Source: Pseudomonas hydrolytica (GTDB taxonomy: Bacteria; Pseudomonadota; Gammaproteobacteria; Pseudomonadales; Pseudomonadaceae). Taken from it: a DNA stretch of 64,000 nucleotides. Shown piece by piece: positions 57,270-64,000 of this stretch. Each line of letters starts with the position of its first letter. Position 1 is the stretch's first letter. The stretch is from positions 4,340,001 to 4,404,000 of the forward strand of contig NZ_CP099397.1 in assembly GCF_021495345.1 (NCBI RefSeq), in the 5' to 3' direction. The notes under the pieces are model-generated. The model saw only the letters and a list, made by a program, of their open reading frames with translations, had not been told where the DNA came from and did no database searches. Made by a program: the position numbers and the translations under genes.

Positions 57270-58184
57270 CTAACGCCACGGCGCGGCCTCCAGCAGACGC
57301 TGGCAACGCCGCTGCAGGAACTCGCGCAGCAGATGCACCGCCTTGCTCAGCTGGGCGCGATGGGCGCAGACCAGATACAGCGGTGTTGGCTCGCCCTGCC
57401 AGTCCGGCAGCAGCACCTGCAGGCGGCCTTCGCGCACATCGTCGGCCACGTCCAGAAAGGACTTGTACACCACGCCCTGCCCGGCCACGGCCCAGCGCCG
57501 GGTGACATCGGCATCGTCGCTGACGCGATTGCCGGCCACCGTCAGCAGAGTCTCGCGCTTGCCGCTCTGGAAGCGCCAGCGGTCATGCACGCGCCCGTGC
57601 AGCATGTACAGCAGGCAGTTGTGTCCGCCCAGCTCCTCCACCGTTCGCGGTGCGCCATGACGCGCCAGGTAGGCTGGTGCAGCGCAGAGCACGCGGCGAT
57701 TGTCCGGCGCCACCGGCAGTGCCACCAGGCTGGAGTCTTCCGGTGCGCCGTAGCGCAGGGCGATATCCACCGGCTCGCGGAACAGATCGGCCACCCGGTC
57801 GGCCAGCAGCAGGCGCAGCTGCAGTTGCGGATGCTCGGCCTGGAATGCGTCGAGCCAGGGCAGCAGCGTGTTGCGCCCCAGATCCGAAGGCGCCGACAGC
57901 TGCAGCACACCGCAAATGCCCTGCTGGCTGCCGATCAGTTGCTGGCGCCCTTCCTCCAGGCTCTGCAACGCCAGCCGCGCATGCACCAGATACAGCTCGC
58001 CCTCGGGCGTCAGGCGCAGGCTGCGCGTCGAGCGCGCCAGCAGGCGCACCTGCAACTGCTGCTCGAGACGCTTGAGTGCGGCGCTGGCCACGGCCGGCGA
58101 GACATCCAGCAGCCGCGCCGCGGCGGACAGGCTGCCGGATTCGGCGGTACGCACGAAGAGTTGCAGGTCGTCGAAACGCAGCAT
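57270..58184 (-). CDS. LysR-family transcriptional regulator
   Basis: 304 residues. N-terminal winged HTH (LQLFVRTAESGSLSAAARLL, ASAALKRLEQQLQVRLL) then the effector domain of LysR type. It is divergent from the quinone-oxidoreductase-like gene at 58301, with 116 bp between, which is the usual LysR layout, so that gene is its likely target. A role in the copper set downstream on the same strand (104 bp away) is possible but less likely. Confidence 0.88.
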   Translation of the reverse strand: MLRFDDLQLFVRTAESGSLSAAARLLDVSPAVASAALKRLEQQLQVRLLARSTRSLRLTPEGELYLVHARLALQSLEEGRQQLIGSQQGICGVLQLSAPSDLGRNTLLPWLDAFQAEHPQLQLRLLLADRVADLFREPVDIALRYGAPEDSSLVALPVAPDNRRVLCAAPAYLARHGAPRTVEELGGHNCLLYMLHGRVHDRWRFQSGKRETLLTVAGNRVSDDADVTRRWAVAGQGVVYKSFLDVADDVREGRLQVLLPDWQGEPTPLYLVCAHRAQLSKAVHLLREFLQRRCQRLLEAAPWR

Positions 58185-58300
58185 GGCGGCTCACTTTCAA
58201 AATAATGATGAAAGAGACTCTATCCCCAGCTGCTTTTTTCAACCAGCAGAACAGATGACCATGGGCCCTATCGCCTGAACCCGTAAACCGGAGCCCCAGC

Positions 58301-59317
58301 ATGAAAGCCGTTGCCTACTATCAATCCCTGCCTGCCGATCACCCCGAAGCCCTGCAGGACGTACAATTGGATGCACCGTCCCCCGGCCCGCACGACCTGC
58401 TGGTGGAGGTGCGCGCCATTTCGGTCAACCCGGTCGATACCAAGATCCGTCGCAACGTCGCGCCGGAACACGGCGCAGCCAAGGTACTCGGTTGGGACGC
58501 CGCCGGCGTGGTCAAGGCGGTGGGCAGCGAGGTCAGCCTGTTCCAGCCCGGCGACCGGGTGTTCTATGCCGGCGCCATCGACCGCGCCGGTGCCAACAGT
58601 GAGTTGCATCTGGTGGATGAGCGCATCGTCGGGCGCATGCCCGCCAGCCTGTCCTTCGCCGAGGCGGCAGCCCTGCCGCTGACCGCCATCACCGCCTGGG
58701 AGCTGTTGTTCGAGCGCCTGCAGATCGCCGAAGGCTCGACCGATCAGGGCCAGAGCCTGCTGATCGTCGGCGCGGCCGGCGGCGTTGGTTCGATCCTCAC
58801 CCAGCTGGCGCGCCGCCTGACCGGCCTGACCGTGATCGGCACCGCCTCGCGCCCGGAAACCCAGGCCTGGGTCCGCGAGCTGGGCGCGCATCACGTGATC
58901 GACCACGGCAAGCCGCTGAGCGAGGAACTGGCCCGTATCGGCATCGGCCAGGTCAGCCATGTCGCCAGCCTGACCCAGACCGACCAGCACTATGCCCAGC
59001 TGATCGAGTGCCTGCAGCCGCAAGGGCGCCTGGCGCTGATCGACGACCCGCTGCAACCGCTGGACGTCATGCAGCTCAAGCGCAAGAGCCTGTCGCTGCA
59101 CTGGGAGCTGATGTTCACCCGCTCGCTGTACCAGACCGAGGACATGATCGAGCAGCACCGCCTGCTGCAGCGCGTGGCGGAACTGGTGGACAGCGGCGTG
59201 CTCAAGACCACCCTCGGCGAGCATTTCGGCCGCATCGACGCGGCCAACCTGCGCCGCGCCCACGCGCTGCTGGAAAGTGGCAAGGCCAAGGGCAAGATCG
59301 TGCTCGAAGGGTTTTGA
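58301..59317 (+). CDS. zinc-independent quinone oxidoreductase / medium-chain alcohol-dehydrogenase-like
   Basis: 338 residues of the MDR family. GroES-like N-terminal part with VNPVDTKIRR and GWDAAGVVKAVG; NADPH-binding motif LIVGAAGGVGSILTQLA near residue 155. No catalytic zinc ligands are seen at the usual places, so it is more like a zeta-crystallin/quinone oxidoreductase or 'zinc-binding alcohol dehydrogenase' in name only. It ends in KIVLEGF. Divergent from a LysR gene that may control it. Confidence 0.88.
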   Translation: MKAVAYYQSLPADHPEALQDVQLDAPSPGPHDLLVEVRAISVNPVDTKIRRNVAPEHGAAKVLGWDAAGVVKAVGSEVSLFQPGDRVFYAGAIDRAGANSELHLVDERIVGRMPASLSFAEAAALPLTAITAWELLFERLQIAEGSTDQGQSLLIVGAAGGVGSILTQLARRLTGLTVIGTASRPETQAWVRELGAHHVIDHGKPLSEELARIGIGQVSHVASLTQTDQHYAQLIECLQPQGRLALIDDPLQPLDVMQLKRKSLSLHWELMFTRSLYQTEDMIEQHRLLQRVAELVDSGVLKTTLGEHFGRIDAANLRRAHALLESGKAKGKIVLEGF

Positions 59318-59335
59318 GGTGCGATGGTGGCGTGG

Positions 59336-59362
59336 CGTGGTGGGCTAAAGCCCACCCTACAG
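59336..59362. repeat. short palindromic extragenic repeat (GGTGGGCTAAAGCCCACCCTAC)
   Basis: GGTGGGC and GCCCACC with a 4-base loop, then the CTAC tail, just after the oxidoreductase stop. Related in shape to the unit at 51.4 kb. Confidence 0.6.
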
Positions 59363-59539
59363 GCTGAAGCGGAGCGCCGCCCGCCCCCCCTAAACCATGG
59401 CATCGGCGCCGTTCGTCGCCCCGGCAGCGAAACGGCGCCTCGCACCCTGATCCAGGTCAGCAAAGGATCACCGGCACGGACTAGGATGACCACTCTCCAA
59501 ACGGCTTCGATTTCAAGGTCAGCTCAGGAGGTGGTCAGC

Positions 59540-59713
59540 ATGAAGATTCTCGTCCAACCACTCGATCAGGGTGGTGAACGCCGATGGCAGGTGCAGCTGG
59601 ATCAGCATTGCGTGAGTTTTCGCAGCGAGGAGCAGGCCCGCGTCTTCGTCGCCACGCTGCAAGCGCGCCTGCGTGCGCCACACAGCCTGCCCGCGCAGCG
59701 TCGGGCGGGCTGA
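59540..59713 (+). CDS. 57-residue protein of unknown function
   Basis: 57 residues from ATG 59540, with a strong AGGAGG RBS at 59526-59531. The sequence begins MKILVQPLDQGGERRWQVQLD and has a compact beta-alpha shape (FRSEEQARVFVATLQARL). No family is recognised. The RBS and codon pattern make it a real gene, although short. Confidence 0.6.
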   Translation: MKILVQPLDQGGERRWQVQLDQHCVSFRSEEQARVFVATLQARLRAPHSLPAQRRAG

Positions 59714-59724
59714 CCGCGATGTCC

Positions 59725-59787
59725 GTAGGGTGCGCTGTGCGCACCGATAGCACCGGGCTCGCCCTTGGTGCGCATGGCGCACCCTAC
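59725..59787. repeat. REP-like inverted pair (GTAGGGTGCGCC family)
   Basis: GTAGGGTGCGCT+GTGCGCACC (59725-59745) and the inverted GGTGCGCAT+GGCGCACCCTAC (59767-59787), 21 bases apart, exactly the layout of the pair at 27.3 kb. It ends three bases before the ttgR stop. Confidence 0.8.
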
Positions 59788-59789
59788 GC

Positions 59790-60428
59790 TTAACCAATCG
59801 GCACCCGACGCAGCGCGGGGCTGCGCAGCATGTCCAGCACGGTATCGACCAGCGCCGGGGCCTGGGCAGCCAGGTCGAAGCTGGGTACCAGCAGCCAGTT
59901 GGCCTCGATGCCTTCCATGTAGGCATGCAGGCAGACGGCCGCGCGCTGGCAGTCCAGTTCAGCCGGTAGCTGGCCCTTGCCGACGGCGTTGCTCAACGCC
60001 TTGGCGATGCGCTGATCGCACTCGGCACTGAGCGCCTGCATGCGCTCGCGCAGGCCGAGCAGCTCGCCGGTGTACTCGCATTTGTAACGCAGGATGTCAT
60101 GGGTACGCCGGGTCTGCGGCTCGCTCGCCAGGCGTGTCAGCGCCTTGATCAGCAGTTCGCGCATGCAGCCCAGCGGGTCAGGTTCGTCCTCGCTCTCGCT
60201 GGCCCGCGCCAGTTCCTCCAGCGGCAGACGCAGACGCTCGAGCATGGCCTGGAACAGATCGATCTTGTTCTCGAAGTGCCAGTAGATGGCGCCGCGGGTG
60301 ACGCCCGCCGCCTTGGCCACCTCCGCCAGTGACGCCCGGGATACGCCCTGGGAGTGGAACACCTGCTCCGCGGCATCGAGTATCTGCGCCCGCGTCGCCT
60401 GTGCCTCTTCTTTGGTTCGTCTGACCAT
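59790..60428 (-). CDS. ttgR: TetR-family multidrug-efflux repressor, TtgR-type
   Basis: 212 residues. HTH near residues 28-60 (SRASLAEVAKAAGVTRGAIYWHF). The N-terminus MVRRTKEEAQATRAQILDAAE and the ligand-domain sequence strongly resemble TtgR of P. putida, which binds antibiotics and flavonoids and represses ttgABC. Divergent from ttgA; the shared gap holds a sequence close to the known TtgR operator. Confidence 0.9.
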   Translation of the reverse strand: MVRRTKEEAQATRAQILDAAEQVFHSQGVSRASLAEVAKAAGVTRGAIYWHFENKIDLFQAMLERLRLPLEELARASESEDEPDPLGCMRELLIKALTRLASEPQTRRTHDILRYKCEYTGELLGLRERMQALSAECDQRIAKALSNAVGKGQLPAELDCQRAAVCLHAYMEGIEANWLLVPSFDLAAQAPALVDTVLDMLRSPALRRVPIG

Positions 60429-60504
60429 TCACCTACCTGCCGTCGCATCGCCTGAACCGCCCCTGTAACAGGTGCGGTCTGGGAGTATGCAGGCAGTTTT
60501 AGGC

Positions 60505-60538
60505 ATTTACAAACATTCACGTACGTAAGTATATTCCG
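60505..60538. promoter_or_regulatory. TtgR-like operator in the ttgR-ttgA gap
   Basis: ATTTACAAACATTCACGTACG then TAAGTATATTCC. The outer TTTAC/GTAAG halves and the TAAGTATATTCC end agree with the TtgR operator that I recall from P. putida DOT-T1E. A TATATT -10 lies inside, so binding would block the promoter. Confidence 0.8.
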
Positions 60539-60608
60539 CGGCATTGGTTCTCAATTACCCCCTCCTCCGCCCCTTCGGGCAGCGATTCGACAAACGAGGT
60601 TCTCTCAG

Positions 60609-61757
60609 ATGCATACGAAGCCAGCCGTAGCCGCCTTGGTTTCCGCCATCGCCGTGGCTCTGCTCAGCCTTGGCGGCTGCAAGGAAGCCAGCGCCCCACA
60701 GGCCCAGCAAGCCCCCGAAGTCGGAGTGGTGACGCTACAGGCGCAGCCCTTTGCCCTCACCACCGAGGTGCCCGGCCGTACCAGCGCCTACCGCATCGCC
60801 GAGGTGCGCCCGCAGGTCAATGGCATCATCCAGAAGCGCCTGTTCACCGAAGGCAGCGAAGTCAAGGCCGGTCAGCAGCTGTACCAGATCGACCCGGCCA
60901 CCTACGAAGCCGCGTTCAAGAGCGCCCAGGCCACGCAGCTGTCGGCCAAATCCCTGGCCGACCGCTACAAGCTGCTGGTGGCCGACAAGGCGGTCAGCCA
61001 ACAGGCTTACGACGAGGCGCGGGCCGCCGGCCTGCAGGCCGACGCCGCGCTGGAGCAGGCGCGCATCGACCTGCGCTACACCAAGGTGATGGCGCCCATC
61101 AGCGGTCGCATCGGCCGCTCCGCGGTGACCGAAGGCGCGCTGGTCAGCAACGGTCAAGCCAACGCCATGGCCACCATCCAGCAGCTCGACCCGATCTACG
61201 TCGACGTCACCCAGTCGAGCAAGGATCTGCTGCGCCTGCGCCGCGATCTGGCCGATGGGCGCCTGCAGAAGGCCAGCGATAGCGCCGCCAAGGTCGCGCT
61301 GAAGCTGGAGGACGGCAGCCGTTACGCCCATGAAGGCACCCTGGAATTCTCCGAGGTGGCGGTGGACGAAAGCACCGGTTCGGTGACCCTGCGCGCCGTG
61401 TTCCCCAACCCCGACCACCTGCTGCTGCCGGGCATGTTCGTACATGCCGAGCTGCTCTCCGGGGTCAAGGAGAACGCCATCCTCGCCCCGCAGCAGGGCG
61501 TGACCCGCAACCAGCGCGGCGAACCGACGGCGATGGTGGTGGGCGCCGACAACAAGGTCGAACTGCGCGTACTCAAGGCCGACCGCACCGCCGGCAACAC
61601 CTGGCTGGTGGAGGATGGCCTGCAGGAAGGTGATCGCCTGATCACCGAAGGCCTGCAGTTCGTCCAGCCCGGCACCGAGGTCAAGGCCGTGCCGGCGCGC
61701 AACGTGAAAGCCGGCGAGGTGGCGCAGGACGCCGCCAAGAACAACGGCAAGGGATAA
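60609..61757 (+). CDS. ttgA: RND efflux periplasmic adaptor (TtgA/MexA-type)
   Basis: 382 residues. Lipoprotein signal with lipobox LSLGGC (Cys near residue 24). Then the membrane-fusion layout: lipoyl halves (EVRPQVNGIIQKRLFTEG; APISGRIGRSAVTEGALV), an alpha-hairpin about residues 95-160, the beta-barrel, and the membrane-proximal part. It links the inner-membrane pump TtgB to an outer-membrane channel. The stop is followed at once by a MITE-like element before ttgB. Confidence 0.92.
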   Translation: MHTKPAVAALVSAIAVALLSLGGCKEASAPQAQQAPEVGVVTLQAQPFALTTEVPGRTSAYRIAEVRPQVNGIIQKRLFTEGSEVKAGQQLYQIDPATYEAAFKSAQATQLSAKSLADRYKLLVADKAVSQQAYDEARAAGLQADAALEQARIDLRYTKVMAPISGRIGRSAVTEGALVSNGQANAMATIQQLDPIYVDVTQSSKDLLRLRRDLADGRLQKASDSAAKVALKLEDGSRYAHEGTLEFSEVAVDESTGSVTLRAVFPNPDHLLLPGMFVHAELLSGVKENAILAPQQGVTRNQRGEPTAMVVGADNKVELRVLKADRTAGNTWLVEDGLQEGDRLITEGLQFVQPGTEVKAVPARNVKAGEVAQDAAKNNGKG

Positions 61758-61898
61758 GAGGGTGTTTACAAAAGTAGCGAGCGATGGTCAGGCAAGGCGA
61801 AACCAGCCGAAAAAGCGGAGTGTACGAGTAGTACATGAGCATTTTGAGGCTGATTTCAACGCAGCATGGCCGAGCGCAGTAATTTGTAAACGCCCTCT
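61757..61898. mobile_element. MITE-like element between ttgA and ttgB
   Basis: Terminal inverted repeats AGAGGGTGTTTACAAA (61757-61772) and TTTGTAAACGCCCTCT (61883-61898) match at 15 of 16 positions, with 110 bases between. It carries no gene. The left end begins in the ttgA stop codon and the right end stops just before the ttgB RBS, so the usual short ttgA-ttgB gap is stretched to 157 bases. No target duplication is obvious. I recall very similar repeats (with a CTCAAAATGCTCATGTACTA core) in other gammaproteobacteria. Confidence 0.7.
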
Positions 61899-61914
61899 GA
61901 AGGAGAGCTACTGA

Positions 61915-64000
61915 ATGTCCAGATTCTTTATCGACAGGCCTATCTTCGCCTGGGTGATCGCCCTGGTGATCATGCTGGCCGGCGGCCTGTCCATCCTCAA
62001 GCTGCCGATCAACCAGTACCCGAGCATCGCGCCACCCGCCGTTGCCATCCAGGTCAGCTACCCGGGCGCCTCGGCGCAGACGGTGCAGGACACCGTGGTG
62101 CAGGTGATCGAACAGCAGCTCAACGGCCTCGATGGCCTGCGCTATGTCAGCTCGTCGAGCAACTCCGACGGCAGCATGGAAATCATCGTGACCTTCGAGC
62201 AGGGGGTTAACCCGGATATCGCCCAGGTCCAGGTGCAAAACAAGCTGCAGCTGGCCACTCCGCTGCTGCCGCAGGAAGTGCAGCAACAGGGCATCCGCGT
62301 GACCAAGTCGGTGCGCAACTTCCTCATGGTCATCGGCGTGGTGTCGAAAGACGGCAGCATGACCCGTGAGGACCTGTCGGACTACATCGTCTCCAACCTG
62401 CAGGACCCGATCTCGCGGACCAAGGGTGTCGGCGACTTCCAGGTGTTCGGCGCGCAGTACGCCATGCGCATCTGGCTCGACCCGGCCAAGCTCAATGCCT
62501 TCCAGCTGACGCCGGTGGACGTGCGCAGCGCCATCCAGGCGCAGAACGTGCAGATCTCCTCCGGCCAGTTCGGGGGCCTGCCGGCCGCGCCGGGCAACCA
62601 GCTCAACGCCACCATCATCGGCAAGACCCGCCTGCAGAGCCCGGAAGAGTTCCGCAAGATCCTGCTCAAGGTCCAGGCCGACGGTTCCCAGGTGCGCCTG
62701 GACGACGTCGCCAAGGTGGAGCTGGGTGGCGAGAACTACGCCATCAACGCGCAGTTCAACGGCCTGCCCGCCTCCGGCCTGGCGATTCGCCTGGCCACCG
62801 GCGCCAACGCCCTGGACACCGCCAAGGCGGTGCGCGAAACCATCGCCACCCTGGAGCCGTTCTTCCCGGCGGGTATGGAAGTGGTCTTCCCCTACGACAC
62901 CACGCCGGTGATCTCGGCCTCCATCGAAGGGGTGGTGCACACCCTGTTCGAAGCCATCGTGCTGGTGTTCCTGGTGATGTTCCTGTTCCTGCAGAACCTG
63001 CGCGCCACCATCATCCCGACCATGGCGGTGCCGGTGGTGCTGCTCGGCACCTTCGGCGTGCTCGCCGCGTTCGGCTTCTCCATCAATACCCTGACCATGT
63101 TCGCCATGGTCCTGGCCATCGGCCTGCTGGTGGACGACGCCATCGTGGTGGTGGAGAACGTCGAGCGGGTGATGCGCGAGGACGGCCTGTCGCCCAAGGA
63201 AGCGACGCGCAAGTCCATGGGCCAGATCCAGGGCGCGCTGATCGGCATCGCCCTGGTGCTGTCGGCGGTGTTCCTGCCGATGGCCTTCTTCGGCGGCTCC
63301 ACCGGGGTGATCTACCGGCAGTTCTCCATCACCATCGTCTCGGCCATGGCCCTGTCGGTGCTGGTGGCGCTGATCTTCACCCCGGCGCTGTGCGCCACCC
63401 TGCTCAAGCCCATCGACGGCGAGCACCATGAAGCCAAGCGCGGCTTCTTCGGCTGGTTCAACCGCTCCTTCGACCGCACCAGCAATGCCTACCAGCGCGG
63501 TGTGGCCGGCATGCTCAAGCGCAAGGCGCCGTACCTGCTGCTGTACCTGGTGATCGTGGCGATCATGGCATTCATGTTCAGCCGCATCCCCACCGCCTTC
63601 CTCCCCGAGGAAGACCAGGGCGTGCTGTTCGCCCAGGTGCAGACGCCGTCCGGCTCCAGTGCCGAGCGTACCCAGGTGGTGGTCGACGAGATGCGCCAGT
63701 ACCTGCTGGAAGAAGAAGCGAGCACGGTCAAGTCGGTGTTCACCGTCACCGGCTTCAACTTCGCCGGCCGCGGCCAGAGCTCCGGCATGGCCTTCATCAT
63801 GCTCAAGCCCTGGGGCGAACGTCCGGGTGAGGAGAATGGCGTGGCGGCGCTGGCGCAACGTGCGCAGCGACATTTCTTCAGCTTCCGCGATGCCATGGTG
63901 TTCGCCTTCGCTCCGCCGGCGGTGATGGAGATGGGTAACGCCACCGGCTTCAACTTCTTCCTGCAGGACCAGGCCGGCGTCGGCCATCAGGTGATGAACG
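61915..64000 (+). CDS. ttgB: RND multidrug efflux pump, inner-membrane permease (TtgB/MexB-type), cut by window edge
   Basis: The frame is open from ATG 61915 (GGAG at 61902-61905) to the window end; 695 of about 1,050 residues are visible. Typical HAE1-RND features: [29 protein letters not shown], the proton-relay Asp pair in [18 protein letters not shown] (TM4), and [15 protein letters not shown] at the start of the second half. It exports antibiotics and solvents with TtgA and, probably, a TtgC channel beyond the window. Confidence 0.95.
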   Translation, partial: MSRFFIDRPIFAWVIALVIMLAGGLSILKLPINQYPSIAPPAVAIQVSYPGASAQTVQDTVVQVIEQQLNGLDGLRYVSSSSNSDGSMEIIVTFEQGVNPDIAQVQVQNKLQLATPLLPQEVQQQGIRVTKSVRNFLMVIGVVSKDGSMTREDLSDYIVSNLQDPISRTKGVGDFQVFGAQYAMRIWLDPAKLNAFQLTPVDVRSAIQAQNVQISSGQFGGLPAAPGNQLNATIIGKTRLQSPEEFRKILLKVQADGSQVRLDDVAKVELGGENYAINAQFNGLPASGLAIRLATGANALDTAKAVRETIATLEPFFPAGMEVVFPYDTTPVISASIEGVVHTLFEAIVLVFLVMFLFLQNLRATIIPTMAVPVVLLGTFGVLAAFGFSINTLTMFAMVLAIGLLVDDAIVVVENVERVMREDGLSPKEATRKSMGQIQGALIGIALVLSAVFLPMAFFGGSTGVIYRQFSITIVSAMALSVLVALIFTPALCATLLKPIDGEHHEAKRGFFGWFNRSFDRTSNAYQRGVAGMLKRKAPYLLLYLVIVAIMAFMFSRIPTAFLPEEDQGVLFAQVQTPSGSSAERTQVVVDEMRQYLLEEEASTVKSVFTVTGFNFAGRGQSSGMAFIMLKPWGERPGEENGVAALAQRAQRHFFSFRDAMVFAFAPPAVMEMGNATGFNFFLQDQAGVGHQVMN

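Noticed and set aside
61681-63987. A 768-codon open frame on the minus strand opposite ttgB
   Set aside because: Shadow of the RND pump gene, His/Gly/Glu-rich without motifs, and it runs through the MITE-like element.

Overview
The window is GC-rich, densely coded chromosomal DNA from a Pseudomonas, most likely of the P. mendocina / P. oleovorans / P. alcaliphila branch (inference from gene content, from neighbourhoods that I recognise from P. putida and P. aeruginosa, from REP-type extragenic repeats, and from a ttgR-ttgA-ttgB efflux locus with a TtgR-like operator). I see no rRNA, tRNA, CRISPR array, prophage or full insertion sequence. The mobile or repetitive material is short: two REP-like families, some other palindromic repeats, and one MITE-like element inside the efflux operon. 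A coding region is cut at each end of the window.

Region by region. (1) 1-13.6 kb is an acyl/ester-metabolism neighbourhood: two tandem PF10118 'metal-dependent hydrolase' paralogues, an alpha/beta hydrolase with a TetR regulator, a secreted protein of unknown function, a large MalT-like LuxR activator, the DUF1329/DUF1302 pair (envelope protein plus predicted outer-membrane barrel), an AlkK-like acyl-CoA ligase and a thiolase. (2) 13.6-25.3 kb holds a LysE exporter, hydroxypyruvate/glycerate dehydrogenase, RsmC, a yybP-ykoY manganese riboswitch in front of a TMEM165/GDT1 exporter, a SnoaL-like protein, an M48 lipoprotein protease, a dCACHE chemoreceptor, a YedK/HMCES-like protein that has lost catalytic residues, small zinc-ribbon and DUF2007 proteins, a PlsC-like acyltransferase and a YajG lipoprotein. 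(3) 25.7-32.3 kb carries housekeeping genes: mqo, creA, proB, obgE, rpmA, rplU and the divergent ispB. (4) 32.3-38.3 kb has a FabG-like SDR, a HugZ-type protein, fxsA, groES-groEL behind a sigma-32-type promoter, an InaA-type kinase and a small exported protein behind a hairpin-rich intergenic region.

(5) 38.6-43.6 kb has an arylamine N-acetyltransferase and a beta-alanine catabolic set (bauC, bauA, divergent bauR). (6) 43.9-52.4 kb looks like a purine/pyrimidine uptake and deamination neighbourhood: an OmpK/Tsx-like porin, an NCS2 permease, a RutR-like TetR, 8-oxoguanine deaminase and adenine deaminase. Between them lie YigZ, a DUF922 protease, an SDR and a MerR regulator divergent from an unknown membrane protein that has a classical 19-bp-spacer MerR promoter. 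(7) 52.5-57.2 kb is a putative copper-handling operon: DUF2946, TonB receptor, PepSY membrane protein, PCu(A)C chaperone. (8) 57.3-64 kb has a LysR regulator divergent from a quinone-oxidoreductase-like gene, a 57-residue protein, then ttgR divergent from ttgA and the start of ttgB.

The least explained and most interesting items are the DUF1302/DUF1329/MalT-like cluster with its putative di-metal PF10118 paralogues, the degenerate HMCES protein, the MerR/membrane-protein module, the hairpin-rich 37.8-37.95 kb segment, and the MITE-like element between the efflux adaptor and pump genes. All functional calls rest on reading motifs and recalled family knowledge; no database search was run.
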